Made by a program: the position numbers and the translations under genes. This document shows, one piece after another, positions 10,596 through 18,845 of a stretch of DNA of 64,000 bases. The stretch covers positions 2,303,001 to 2,367,000 of the forward strand of contig NZ_CP014335.1 in NCBI RefSeq assembly GCF_001610955.1, in the 5' to 3' direction. The first letter of the stretch is position 1, and every line of letters begins with the position of its first letter. The DNA is from Geobacillus thermoleovorans (lineage in GTDB: Bacteria > Bacillota > Bacilli > Bacillales > Anoxybacillaceae). The notes under the pieces are model-generated. The model had not been told where the DNA came from, searched no databases, and was given only the letters and a program-made list of their open reading frames with translations.

Positions 10596-10624
10596 CAAAA
10601 AAAGAAGCTGCCCTAAAGAGCAGC
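10596..10624 (-). terminator. Terminator of the spoIIIA operon
   Basis: GCTGCTC and GGGCAGC arms with a short loop, followed on the minus strand by a T-run at 10597-10603, directly after the spoIIIAH stop codon. Confidence 0.7.
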
Positions 10625-10628
10625 GCGT

Positions 10629-11180
10629 TCATCCAGCCGGCTGAAACTCAACCGTCACGTATTCAGCATCGGGTATTTCTTTTTTCACCATATGAATGAC
10701 TTCATTCGCCGATTTAGCTGAGCTTTGTTTCGCTTTGATCGTCACGCGCACTTGGTTGTCATCGGCGCGCACGAGCACGTCTTCATAACCGCCTTTCGAT
10801 TTGATGAGCGTCTCCAACGTTGCTTCTTTTTCGGACAATGCTTGCAATTTTTCAATTTTGTCGAGCGCTTCACTTTTTTCTTCCGCCGTCGCGTTCGCTG
10901 AAGCGACAATGGCGTTCAGCTCATCGCGCAACCGGCTCCGTTCATCCTCAATTTTCATGCGCAGCGCTGTAAACAAGTCGTCGCCCGTTTCGCCAGACGC
11001 GGACGGCTTTTTCGCCTCTTCGACAGCGACGCTCGGCTGATCGGTTGTTTTTTCCGTTTTCTTATTGGCGGTAAATGCCGGACTGTCGTTCATATTTTTT
11101 GGAGCTGTCACGTAATAGACCGACAGCACAACGACCAAGCTCAACATCGTCAACAGCCATACGGTTTGTTTTTTCAACAT
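10629..11180 (-). CDS. spoIIIAH: Stage III sporulation protein AH
   Basis: Mother-cell membrane protein, 183 residues, that forms a ring across the intermembrane space by binding forespore SpoIIQ. It has one N-terminal membrane segment (about residues 6-26, TVWLLTMLSLVVVLSVYYVTA), an acidic linker, and a C-terminal ring-forming domain from about residue 85 (VRADDNQVRVTIKAK). It is last of the eight-gene operon, with its own ribosome binding site GGGGAGGAGATC. Expression is expected in the mother cell under sigma-E. Confidence 0.93.
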   Translation of the reverse strand: MLKKQTVWLLTMLSLVVVLSVYYVTAPKNMNDSPAFTANKKTEKTTDQPSVAVEEAKKPSASGETGDDLFTALRMKIEDERSRLRDELNAIVASANATAEEKSEALDKIEKLQALSEKEATLETLIKSKGGYEDVLVRADDNQVRVTIKAKQSSAKSANEVIHMVKKEIPDAEYVTVEFQPAG

Positions 11181-11203
11181 GCCGATCTCCTCCCCTTACC
11201 CGG

Positions 11204-11836
11204 TCATTTTTTCGGCAAGACAGCGACGCGGTAGCTCGGAACGTTTAACACGCGCGTCACCGCCTCGACGATCCATTTTTTGATTTGCAAATTATCCGCC
11301 CCTTTGGCGACAACGAGAACGCCGCGGATGTCCGGCTTTTTCGTGGCGACGACAAGCGGCGTTTCTTCTTCGCCGTTATGAATAATGATGACTTCTTCAT
11401 TGGTCGACTCGTTTTCGATCGTCCGCTTCCCGCCTTCCTTGTCGTTCTCTTCCGTTGTCTGCTGCTGAGTCGAACGCTTTTTCTCATACAGTTTCAACTC
11501 CGTGGAATCGAGATTGACGACGACCGTGACATCATCCACCCCTTCGATCGCCTCAAGAGCGGCTTTCAGTTCTTTTTCGTACCGCTCCTCATAGGCGGCG
11601 ATCACTTTCTCTTTCGTCTCCTTGCTTGCCAGGAATGCCGGCTCGGCTGGAGCGGACGGCTGCCCGGCGGAAGGCTTCGCTTCGGCTTCCTCTCCACTGT
11701 TTGCCCAATGGCTTGCCGCCATCAAGGCGACACCAGCCAACAGCAGGACGACGACGTACGAAAACGGCCATTTTTTCTGTGCTCCTTCCCCGTCTTTCGG
11801 CGCTGAAGAAAAGAGCCGTTTGATGAGCGGCAACAT
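11204..11836 (-). CDS. spoIIIAG: Stage III sporulation protein AG
   Basis: Ring-forming component of the SpoIIIA-SpoIIQ channel, 210 residues. It has one membrane segment at about residues 24-42 (FSYVVVLLLAGVALMAASHW), then the ring-building domain beginning VIAAYEERYEKELKAALEAI with a charged insertion rich in Lys, Thr and Glu. The start is ATG at 11834-11836, preceded by a GGGGGGA ribosome binding site; an open frame runs further up into spoIIIAF but is not coding. Length is slightly shorter than the B. subtilis protein. Confidence 0.92.
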   Translation of the reverse strand: MLPLIKRLFSSAPKDGEGAQKKWPFSYVVVLLLAGVALMAASHWANSGEEAEAKPSAGQPSAPAEPAFLASKETKEKVIAAYEERYEKELKAALEAIEGVDDVTVVVNLDSTELKLYEKKRSTQQQTTEENDKEGGKRTIENESTNEEVIIIHNGEEETPLVVATKKPDIRGVLVVAKGADNLQIKKWIVEAVTRVLNVPSYRVAVLPKK

Positions 11837-11843
11837 CCCCCCT

Positions 11844-12455
11844 CTATTCCCTCCCCCTAAATTGCACGTCAATTTTATCTTCATCGATTTCCCATCGGCC
11901 GGCGAGAAAAGCGCGCACCTCCTCTGCCAGCGAAGCATCGCCCTCCGGCAAAGCCGGCGGCTTCGTCGTATCGATGACAACCGGTTCCACCGAACCGGCT
12001 GACTTCTGTTTCGAAAGGACGACCTCAATCGTCTTGATGTCATCCGGCATGCGCCAGTCGTCGCCTGGCTTGGCGTAAACGTTGACATCCGCTTTCAGCC
12101 CATACTTTTCCATCAACTCCTCATTGACATCGTTTTCGAGCTGGACAGCCATTTGTTTTAAAATATATGCGCGTTGCGAGGCTTGTATTTCTTTTTTCTG
12201 CTGTTCGATTTGATTTTTTATTGCCTCCTCCCCCGCACGGCCGTTGGAAAAATGGACGAGCGCCGACGCGATGAGCTGCTCGGGATCAACGGAAGCGAGC
12301 CTGAGTACCGGAGCGAGCATCACGAGAACGAGCATAAGCCCGACAGCCATTTTCACGTATTTTTGCATCGTCCCCGACGGCAGCAAAAAATCGATGATGA
12401 TAGCAAACAACAAAAACAAAATGATGTTTGTCACCCACTCAATGACTAGCTGCAT
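11844..12455 (-). CDS. spoIIIAF: Stage III sporulation protein AF
   Basis: Membrane component of the SpoIIIA complex, 203 residues. Two N-terminal membrane segments lie at about residues 6-24 (EWVTNIILFLLFAIIIDFL) and 34-52. A soluble ring-like domain follows (VNVYAKPGDDWRMPDDIKTIEVVLSK, given here only as start and end of the strand region). It lies between AE and AG with short gaps, in the canonical order. Confidence 0.9.
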   Translation of the reverse strand: MQLVIEWVTNIILFLLFAIIIDFLLPSGTMQKYVKMAVGLMLVLVMLAPVLRLASVDPEQLIASALVHFSNGRAGEEAIKNQIEQQKKEIQASQRAYILKQMAVQLENDVNEELMEKYGLKADVNVYAKPGDDWRMPDDIKTIEVVLSKQKSAGSVEPVVIDTTKPPALPEGDASLAEEVRAFLAGRWEIDEDKIDVQFRGRE

Positions 12456-12465
12456 AGCGCTCCCC

Positions 12466-13629
12466 CTAGCGGACCATCATCGTAATGTTCCCGGCCATCA
12501 CCATGACGGTGAGGCTTAAGAAAAACATGAGCGACACAATGAGCAGCGCCGCCAGCACGTAAGCGATGCTTTTGCCGATGATGTTGAGGCAGGACAATAC
12601 CGGTCCGCCGCCAAGCGGCTGCAGAAGAGCAGCCGATAGTTTGTAGACGATGACGATGGCGAAAATTTTCACCGCTGGAAAGATGGCGATCATGAGCAAA
12701 ATCGCCGCCCCGACCAACCCGACCGTATTTTTCAACAGCATGGAAGCGGCGACGACCGTATCGGCGGCATCAGTGAACAGCTTGCCGACGACCGGGATGA
12801 AATTGCCGGTGACAAATTTCGCCGCCCGGAGCGCCACGCCGTCAGCCACGGCCGCTGTCGCTCCTCGCACGGACATGACGCCAAGGAACACGGTCAAAAT
12901 GAGGCCGAGCAAACCGAGGGAGGCTTTGTTGAGCAAATCGGCGAGCTGAGTCGCCTTGTAACGGTCGCTGAGCGTGCTGACGACAGAAAGCAGCGCAGCC
13001 AAAAGCAAAAGCGGCAAGGTGACGTATTCAACGACCGTGCCGGTGGTGTTCATCACAAACAAAATGATCGGGTGGAAAAACGCCGCCGACGCGACCCCGC
13101 CGGAAGTGGCGAGCAGGGCGAGCAGCAGCGGAACGAGGGCGATGATGAAATGGCTCATCGTCCGCACCGCCTCAAGCGCATAATCCGCCGCGAGGCGAAA
13201 GCTGTTTAAGGCGATCAACAAGAGCACCATATAGACGACCGCCTGGGCGATTTTGCTTACTTCCTGCTGAGCGAACGCATTTTGCAGCGATTGCAGCACC
13301 GTGCTGAAGACAGCAAGCAAAATGAGCGTGCCGAGCAGTTTGCCGTTCACCTGCAGTTCATAAAACAAATAGCGGGCGAGCGCCTTCAGCCATTCGGCCG
13401 GCGACCATTGCTTGTCGCCGCTTAAAAAATCGGTGAGCGGCCCTTTCTCGCTTTCCGGCAAAAACCCTCCATACTCGCTGACGATCGTTTCCCAATAGCG
13501 GCGGATATCGCTCACATCGAGCTGAGCGAGCTGCTCGCTGACCGACGGTCCATCGCTTGCGGCTTGTACGACCAACGGACAAAAAAAGAGAGAAAGCAGC
13601 CCGACAATAAGGAACGCTGTTCGCTTCAA
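12466..13629 (-). CDS. spoIIIAE: Stage III sporulation protein AE
   Basis: Polytopic membrane protein, 387 residues, thought to form a core of the mother-cell side of the channel. It opens with a probable signal peptide (FLIVGLLSLFFCPLVVQAA), then about seven membrane segments over residues 110-385. The start is taken as TTG at 13627-13629, because a strong AAAGGGGGGAA site lies just upstream and this avoids a 38-base overlap with spoIIIAD. Signal cleavage after VQA is plausible. Confidence 0.91.
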   Translation of the reverse strand: MKRTAFLIVGLLSLFFCPLVVQAASDGPSVSEQLAQLDVSDIRRYWETIVSEYGGFLPESEKGPLTDFLSGDKQWSPAEWLKALARYLFYELQVNGKLLGTLILLAVFSTVLQSLQNAFAQQEVSKIAQAVVYMVLLLIALNSFRLAADYALEAVRTMSHFIIALVPLLLALLATSGGVASAAFFHPIILFVMNTTGTVVEYVTLPLLLLAALLSVVSTLSDRYKATQLADLLNKASLGLLGLILTVFLGVMSVRGATAAVADGVALRAAKFVTGNFIPVVGKLFTDAADTVVAASMLLKNTVGLVGAAILLMIAIFPAVKIFAIVIVYKLSAALLQPLGGGPVLSCLNIIGKSIAYVLAALLIVSLMFFLSLTVMVMAGNITMMVR

Positions 13630-13642
13630 TCCGTTCCCCCCT

Positions 13643-14038
13643 TTAGCGCGCCGACGGGATGAGGCCGATGACCGCTTCAATGATCGCCGTCAAAATCGGG
13701 ACCGCCAGCGCCAAAATGATGATTTTTCCGCCGAGCTCAATTTTGGCGGCGATCGCCCCTTGGCCGGCGTCTTTGGAAATTTGGGCAGCGAACTCGGCAA
13801 TGTAGGCAATGCCGATGATTTTCAGCATCGTCTCTAAATACACCATCTGAATATGGGCGCCTTCGGCCATTTTTCGCAACATCGCCAAAATGCTGCTGAT
13901 TTGATCGACCAACAACAGAAAAATGGTGCAGCCGACAAACACGGTCAACAAAAAGGCGAGATTCGACTTTTGCTCTTGCAGCAACACGACCAAAAACGTC
14001 GCGATCAACCCGAGGCCGACGATTTGCAAAATGTCAAT
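13643..14038 (-). CDS. spoIIIAD: Stage III sporulation protein AD, probably starting at ATT
   Basis: Small membrane protein of the SpoIIIA complex, about 131 residues with roughly four membrane segments (QIVGLGLIATFLVVLL, FLLTVFVGCTIFLLLVDQ, IIGIAYIAEFA, IIILALAVPILTAIIEAVIG). No ATG, GTG or TTG lies at a good distance from the TAGGAGGG site at 14046-14053. The codon seven bases after that site is ATT at 14036-14038, giving IDILQIVGLG, which matches the start of relatives (MQIDIVQIVG in B. subtilis, from memory). The next possible start, TTG at 14029, is too far at 16 bases. Confidence 0.85.
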   Translation of the reverse strand: MDILQIVGLGLIATFLVVLLQEQKSNLAFLLTVFVGCTIFLLLVDQISSILAMLRKMAEGAHIQMVYLETMLKIIGIAYIAEFAAQISKDAGQGAIAAKIELGGKIIILALAVPILTAIIEAVIGLIPSAR

Positions 14039-14050
14039 GGCCGATCCCTC

Positions 14051-14257
14051 CTACCCGCGGAACAAAAAGACATCCTTGATTTTTTGGAACAAATCGCTGA
14101 CGATGGAAGCGACTATAAACAAAATATAAATAAAGCCGAGCAACGTCACCCATTGGGCGTATTCTTTCCTCCCCATCTGATCGAGCACCGTATGCAAAAA
14201 CGCGATGACGATGCCGACGCCGGCGATTTTCAAAATGAGATCGACATCGATGCCCAT
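14051..14257 (-). CDS. spoIIIAC: Stage III sporulation protein AC
   Basis: Small two-helix membrane protein of 68 residues in the SpoIIIA complex. The segments are at about residues 6-24 (LILKIAGVGIVIAFLHTVL) and 36-56 (VTLLGFIYILFIVASIVSDLF, of which the centre is LGFIYILFIVAS). The start ATG is preceded by an AGGAGGCAG site. Its stop codon forms part of the ribosome binding site of spoIIIAD. Confidence 0.93.
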   Translation of the reverse strand: MGIDVDLILKIAGVGIVIAFLHTVLDQMGRKEYAQWVTLLGFIYILFIVASIVSDLFQKIKDVFLFRG

Positions 14258-14272
14258 GATTCTGCCTCCTGT

Positions 14273-14785
14273 CTACATGAGTAAAATGACGAGCAGCAGG
14301 CCGGCCAACACGCCTAAACTTTTCGCCATCTTGGCGTAGCGCGCCTGGTTGTCTAGCGCTTCCGCTTCCTCCCGCTCAAGATGGGCGAGCGCCAGCGCGA
14401 TTTGCCTTTGCTGGGTGAGCCGGTCGTATTGGCCAAGCGTGGCGCCAAATTGTTTCATCACTTCAAATTCTCCTTGCTTTAGAGCGGTTTTTCCCCATAC
14501 GGCTCGCAAGCTTTTTTCCCATGCCTCGGCGGCGCTCGTTTCTTCTGTGCATAACGCGGCGGCAAACCGCTCGAACAATTCGGACAACGGGGCGGCCGTT
14601 TGCCGGGCGAGATGCATAGCGGCGTCGGCAAGCGGCGTATGGCCATACATCACTTCCGCCTCAAGCGCCCTCAGCGCCGCTTTCAGCTGGCGGAGCTGGC
14701 GCGGCCGCTCGTGCAACACGCGGGCGGCGGCAAACCCAAGCCATGTTGAGGCGGCGAGAATCAACAGAGCGCCAAACCATTTCAT
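14273..14785 (-). CDS. spoIIIAB: Stage III sporulation protein AB
   Basis: SpoIIIA complex protein, 170 residues, related to the type II secretion GspF fold. It has membrane segments at both ends (LLILAASTWLGFAAARVL and SLGVLAGLLLVILLM) and a soluble helical middle (RQLRQLKAALRALEAEVMYG). Its start overlaps the spoIIIAA stop by four bases (ATGA), implying coupled translation. Confidence 0.93.
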   Translation of the reverse strand: MKWFGALLILAASTWLGFAAARVLHERPRQLRQLKAALRALEAEVMYGHTPLADAAMHLARQTAAPLSELFERFAAALCTEETSAAEAWEKSLRAVWGKTALKQGEFEVMKQFGATLGQYDRLTQQRQIALALAHLEREEAEALDNQARYAKMAKSLGVLAGLLLVILLM

Positions 14786-15702
14786 CGATGGACCACCGCC
14801 CTTTCATACAGCACCGTTCCGCCAGCGTCGAGAATGCGTCGGATTGAGCCGGGATGGGGAATGTTCGTCAGCTCAATAAACCGTTCAAACACCTTTTGTT
14901 CCATCACCGGTCCGAGCGTCGGACGCTGCCAGACGTCTTGGATGTTGCGGCCGTGCACAGTCGTCCATACAGAGACGCCAGCATTGGCCGCTTCAAGCAC
15001 TGCCTCGCTGTCCTCCTCGCGCCCGATTTCGTCGACAATCATGACATCAGGGCTCATCGAGCGGATCATCATCATCATCCCTTCCGCTTTCGGGCAGGCG
15101 TCCAACACGTCAAGGCGCGGGCCGAACGAAAACTGAGGAATCCCTTTCACACAGCCAGCGATTTCCGATCGTTCGTCAACGATCGCCACCTTTTGCGCCG
15201 GAATGCGCCTCGTCCCGCTGCTAATCAAGCGCGCCGCATCGCGCAGGAGCGTCGTTTTTCCCGTCTGCGGCGAGCCGATGATCATCGTATGACGCCAGCG
15301 GCCGTCGTACACATACGGAATCAGCGGCTCGGCGATGCCGATCTGTTCCTTGGCGATGCGAATGTTAAACGAGGAAACATCGCGGATCGCTTTCACCTTG
15401 CCCCCTTCAGTAATGACTTTGCCGGCCAGCCCAACGCGATGCCCCCCCTCAATCGTCATAAATCCGCGCTTCAGCTCTTCTTCGACGGCATAGATCGAAT
15501 AATGACTCAATTTGTTGAGCAAATGCACGCCGTCTTCTTTCGTCACTTCATACGGCAGCAATCGGGCCGTTCCGTCGACGATCACCTCAAGCGGCCGGGA
15601 GACGCGGATGCGGATTTCTTCAATTCCGCGGCGGCATGAAGGAAGATGGTGCTGCAACGCGGCGGCGACCGTTTTCGGCAAAATTCCCCACACCGCTTCC
15701 AT
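14782..15702 (-). CDS. spoIIIAA: Stage III sporulation protein AA, ATPase
   Basis: Mother-cell ATPase of the SpoIIIA channel, related to type II/IV secretion ATPases, 306 residues. Walker A is IIGSPQTGKTTLLRD near residue 143 and Walker B is PDVMIVDEIGREEDSEAV near residue 218. First gene of the spoIIIA operon, with a GGGGGAGGG ribosome binding site and a candidate sigma-E promoter upstream at 15734-15762. The N-terminal part includes GIEEIRIRVSRPLEV, typical of the family. Confidence 0.95.
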   Translation of the reverse strand: MEAVWGILPKTVAAALQHHLPSCRRGIEEIRIRVSRPLEVIVDGTARLLPYEVTKEDGVHLLNKLSHYSIYAVEEELKRGFMTIEGGHRVGLAGKVITEGGKVKAIRDVSSFNIRIAKEQIGIAEPLIPYVYDGRWRHTMIIGSPQTGKTTLLRDAARLISSGTRRIPAQKVAIVDERSEIAGCVKGIPQFSFGPRLDVLDACPKAEGMMMMIRSMSPDVMIVDEIGREEDSEAVLEAANAGVSVWTTVHGRNIQDVWQRPTLGPVMEQKVFERFIELTNIPHPGSIRRILDAGGTVLYERAVVHR

Positions 15703-15733
15703 GGCCCTCCCCCTTTTCTTGTGGACTAGTTCA

Positions 15734-15762
15734 TATGTATGGGCGGAATGCGCCGTTTATGC
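15734..15762 (-). promoter_or_regulatory. Candidate sigma-E promoter of spoIIIA
   Basis: On the minus strand GCATAAA (15756-15762) and CATACATA (15734-15741) are separated by 14 bases. They resemble the sigma-E consensus, KMATATT and CATACANT. The site lies just after the yqhV stop and 32 bases before spoIIIAA. Confidence 0.55.
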
Positions 15763-15763
15763 C

Positions 15764-16045
15764 TTACTTGTAAATTGCGAACAAAATGAGCGCTATCCCG
15801 AGCGCCACAAGCCCAAGCCGTGAAAACGAGAGCTCGTCCGCAAGCGAAAGCAGTCCAATCGCCATGGTCACCATCATGACGGTTGGACCGACGACAGCAA
15901 GCGCGGCATTAACGGCAAGCGCTTTTTTCACGTCATTGAACACAAGCATCAACAGCGCCGCGCTCAGTTCAATGAACGCGGACACCATCCGCATGCCAGC
16001 CATGGCCATAACGGACGGGTCGATCGATCGCAGCCAATGTTTCAT
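15764..16045 (-). CDS. yqhV: YqhV-family small membrane protein (DUF2619)
   Basis: Uncharacterised protein of 93 residues with three predicted membrane segments (MAMAGMRMVSAFIELSAALL, VNAALAVVGPTVMMVTMAIG and LGLVALGIALILFAIY). The start is ATG at 16043-16045, three bases after AGGAGGGG. It lies between efp and spoIIIAA, its usual place in spore formers, which suggests a sporulation link, but no function is known to me. Confidence 0.85.
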   Translation of the reverse strand: MKHWLRSIDPSVMAMAGMRMVSAFIELSAALLMLVFNDVKKALAVNAALAVVGPTVMMVTMAIGLLSLADELSFSRLGLVALGIALILFAIYK

Positions 16046-16169
16046 GTTCCCCTCCTGTTTTGCCAAATGGGATCGATTAGTACAAACGTATGCGAAAACA
16101 AGCCGTTTCAGAAGAAGTTTTTACTGAGGAAAACGATGGGGGAGAGCAAAACGGCGCCCATTTTGCGCA

Positions 16170-16205
16170 TAAAAAACACCGCCCCGGAAGGTGTCCGAGA
16201 CGGTG
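16170..16205 (-). terminator. Terminator after efp
   Basis: A 12-bp stem (16194-16205 with 16177-16188, allowing G-U pairs) and a five-base loop, followed on the minus strand by six Ts. It lies 17 bases after the efp stop. Confidence 0.85.
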
Positions 16206-16221
16206 CCTGTCGGGCTTGCGC

Positions 16222-16779
16222 TTACGCCCGCGAAACGTACGTGCCGTCGGCCGTATTAATGATGAGCGTGTCGCCTTCGTTGACGAAAAACGGCACTTGA
16301 ACGACAAGGCCGGTTTCGAGCTTCGCCGGCTTCGAACCGCCAGAAGCGGTGTCACCTTTAATGCCCGGCTCTGTTTCGACGACTTTCAGCTCGACGGTGT
16401 TCGGCAACTCGACGCCGATCGTTTCGCCTTGGTACATCATAATAAATACTTCCATATTCTCTTTCAAGAACTTCAATTCATGCTCGATTTGTTTCGCCGG
16501 CAGCTCGATTTGTTCGTACGTTTCCATATCCATAAAAACGTGTTGGTCGCCGTTGGCGTACAAATATTGCATTTTGCGTGTGTCGATTTGCGCCCGGTTC
16601 ACTTTTTCGCCGGCGCGGAACGTCCGCTCCTGAATGGCGCCGGTGCGCAAATTGCGCAGCTTCGAACGGACGAACGCCGCCCCCTTGCCCGGCTTGACGT
16701 GCTGGAATTCAAGGACGCGCCAAATCTCGCCGTCCACCTCAATCGTAAGTCCTGTGCGAAAATCGTTGACTGAAATCAT
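16222..16779 (-). CDS. efp: Translation elongation factor P
   Basis: EF-P rescues ribosomes stalled at polyproline stretches. It has 185 residues and three beta-barrel domains, beginning [20 protein letters not shown]. The modified tip residue is the lysine in [12 protein letters not shown] near residue 32; in B. subtilis this lysine carries a 5-aminopentanol group. The C-terminal domain ends [18 protein letters not shown] clear GAGGAGG site precedes ATG. It follows the M24 peptidase gene closely, so the pair is probably co-transcribed. Confidence 0.96.
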   Translation of the reverse strand: MISVNDFRTGLTIEVDGEIWRVLEFQHVKPGKGAAFVRSKLRNLRTGAIQERTFRAGEKVNRAQIDTRKMQYLYANGDQHVFMDMETYEQIELPAKQIEHELKFLKENMEVFIMMYQGETIGVELPNTVELKVVETEPGIKGDTASGGSKPAKLETGLVVQVPFFVNEGDTLIINTADGTYVSRA

Positions 16780-16806
16780 TAGCCGAAATCCTCCTCACGC
16801 AATCCA

Positions 16807-17868
16807 TTATAAAATGATCAGTTCTTTTGGCGAATGGGTGAGCGCTTCGTTCCCGTCAGCAGTGATGACCGTATCGTCCTCGATGCGCACCCCGCCAAGC
16901 CCCGGGATGTAAATGCCCGGCTCGACGGTGACAACCATGCCTGGCTCAAGCACGACATCCGAACGGAACGAAAGCGTCGGCCCTTCGTGAATTTCCAATC
17001 CAATCCCATGGCCGGTCGAATGGCCGAAATAGTCGCCATACCCTTTTTCGCGGATGTAATCGCGCGTGAGCGCATCAGCCTCTTTGCCGGTCATGCCTGC
17101 CTTGAGCCCGTTCATGCCGCGTTGCTGCGCTTCAAGAACGATGTCATAGATCGTCCGCAGCTCCACGCTAATGTCGCCGACGGCGACCGTTCTCGTAATG
17201 TCGGAACAATACCCTTTATAGTAAGCCCCGAAATCAAGCGTGACGAGCTCGCCGCGCTCGATCGTTTTCTCTGACGCCACCCCGTGCGGCAGCGCCGAAC
17301 GGTAGCCGGAGGCAACGATCGTATCAAAGGAGGACGAAGACGCCCCTTGTTTGCGCATAAAAAATTCCAGCTCATTCGCCACTTCGATTTCTTTAACGCC
17401 TGGACGGATGAACGACAAAATGTGCGAAAACGCCGCATCGGCGATTTCTGCTGCTTCCTTTAATATCTTAATCTCTGCCTCTGACTTAATCAAGCGCAAT
17501 TTTTCTACGAGCCAAGACGTTGGCACGAGTTCAGCGCGGATGGCTTCTTCATACGACTTGTATGCGGCATAGGTGACATGTTCTTGCTCAAAGCCAAGCC
17601 TCTTGATGCCAAGCCGCTTCACCTGATTGGCAATTTCTTCGATGATCGGCCCGCTGTGCTGGACGACTTCAAACCCTTGGGCTTGCCTCGATGCTTGTTC
17701 GACGTAGCGGAAGTCCGTAACCAACACCGCCCCTTGACGGCTGACAAGTACAGCGCCGGCCGTGCCAGTAAACCCGGTCAAATAGCGGCGGTTGTAGCCG
17801 TTTGTTACTAACAGCCCGTCGATATGCTGCTCGTCAAGAAGCTCCCGAAGCTTTTCCAGCTTTTCCAT
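16807..17868 (-). CDS. yqhT: M24-family Xaa-Pro aminopeptidase (YqhT)
   Basis: Dinuclear-metal aminopeptidase cleaving before proline, 353 residues. The N-terminal creatinase-like domain covers about residues 1-125. The C-terminal pita-bread domain has the metal ligands in LDFGAYYKGYCSDITRT (two Asp), GHSTGHGIGLEIHEGP (His) and VTVEPGIYIPGLGGVRIED (two Glu). The start is ATG at 17866-17868 after an AGGAGACGG site; an open frame extends 39 codons upstream but looks non-coding (Arg-rich). It sits directly before efp, as in many Bacilli. Confidence 0.94.
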   Translation of the reverse strand: MEKLEKLRELLDEQHIDGLLVTNGYNRRYLTGFTGTAGAVLVSRQGAVLVTDFRYVEQASRQAQGFEVVQHSGPIIEEIANQVKRLGIKRLGFEQEHVTYAAYKSYEEAIRAELVPTSWLVEKLRLIKSEAEIKILKEAAEIADAAFSHILSFIRPGVKEIEVANELEFFMRKQGASSSSFDTIVASGYRSALPHGVASEKTIERGELVTLDFGAYYKGYCSDITRTVAVGDISVELRTIYDIVLEAQQRGMNGLKAGMTGKEADALTRDYIREKGYGDYFGHSTGHGIGLEIHEGPTLSFRSDVVLEPGMVVTVEPGIYIPGLGGVRIEDDTVITADGNEALTHSPKELIIL

Positions 17869-18128
17869 GTTTCCGTCTCCTCTTCCCTTAGAGTGTGCTC
17901 GTCTCCTCCGCTGCCTGCGTCGAGAGCGGAGAAAATCTTCGCGGTCAGGATGACGCGAAAAACCTCGTAGGCGCGCCAGTTTCACGAGCGCCCGCAGCAG
18001 CCATGGACTGATGCTGAAACATGCAAAACCTTCTTTATTTTACCATAAAGATGGTCGTTTCCGCTAGACGTCCGCGCGGCGCTTGATGCAGCACTTACTT
18101 CAGCGGATGAGAGCGAAAAGAAGCTTCG

Positions 18129-18659
18129 TCAGTTTCCTTCATTTGCCGCCTCTTTTCCGACATTTAACGCCGTTCGATTCATTTCTTGCGTTTCAAAAGA
18201 AATCGAATACCCGACAAATACGCCATATAAAATGTATAAGCAAAGCGTCGTAATAATCGTATTCGTTTCTAAATCTGCAACTGGTTGGACGTTTGGAAAC
18301 AGTGGATTAAACAAATAAAAGACAATCATCCAAAGCACCACGCCATATACCATTCCCGCCCACATACCGGCGATCTTGCGCAGGAACGCGTAGTACAAAA
18401 GCGCCGCCGCAATGGAAATGATGCCGATCAGCACGATGGCCGCATAATTGCCGGCTTTCCCATATTTCCAGTCCCCGGCAACCCACGGGATGAGAATCAT
18501 ATTCGGACTGATTTCACTGAAATGGAAAAAATAAGCCAAATAGCCGATCAAACTCCAAAACACCCCGCCGACAAACCCGATGATGATCGTTTTTTGTATG
18601 AGCGTCATCGGCCGCTCCGTCTCCTCCTGCTCAAGCTTCCCTTTTTGTTCCGCCATCAT
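18129..18659 (-). CDS. yqhR: YqhR/FigP membrane protein
   Basis: Membrane protein of 176 residues with four predicted helices (IIIGFVGGVFWSLIGYLAYF, AAIVLIGIISIAAALLYYAF, MVYGVVLWMIVFYLFN and IITTLCLYILYGVFVGYSI). In B. subtilis YqhR has been renamed FigP and reported to work with SpoVAF in spore germination (established knowledge, from memory). A spoVAF gene lies in this same window at 47.9-49.4 kb. The ribosome binding site AGGAGGTG precedes ATG at 18657-18659. No aroQ is found between it and yqhT, unlike B. subtilis. Confidence 0.85.
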   Translation of the reverse strand: MMAEQKGKLEQEETERPMTLIQKTIIIGFVGGVFWSLIGYLAYFFHFSEISPNMILIPWVAGDWKYGKAGNYAAIVLIGIISIAAALLYYAFLRKIAGMWAGMVYGVVLWMIVFYLFNPLFPNVQPVADLETNTIITTLCLYILYGVFVGYSISFETQEMNRTALNVGKEAANEGN

Positions 18660-18845
18660 CGTGCACCTCCTTGTCAGTTAGTATGACCGACAGCCGACCG
18701 TCCCATGAATCAAACGAAAAAATGACCGCCCTTGTGTAAATCATGGATTTTTTGGAAATCATAATAGTAGCATCAACCTAGAGGTTTCCGGATGTTTCTT
18801 GTAGAATAAAATAATAAACATAAAAAATAGGTTGGTGTTGGCCTG

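Noticed and set aside
14854..15639. 261-codon plus-strand frame antisense to spoIIIAA
   Set aside because: The opposite strand encodes a complete ATPase with Walker motifs; the frame has no homology that I can see.
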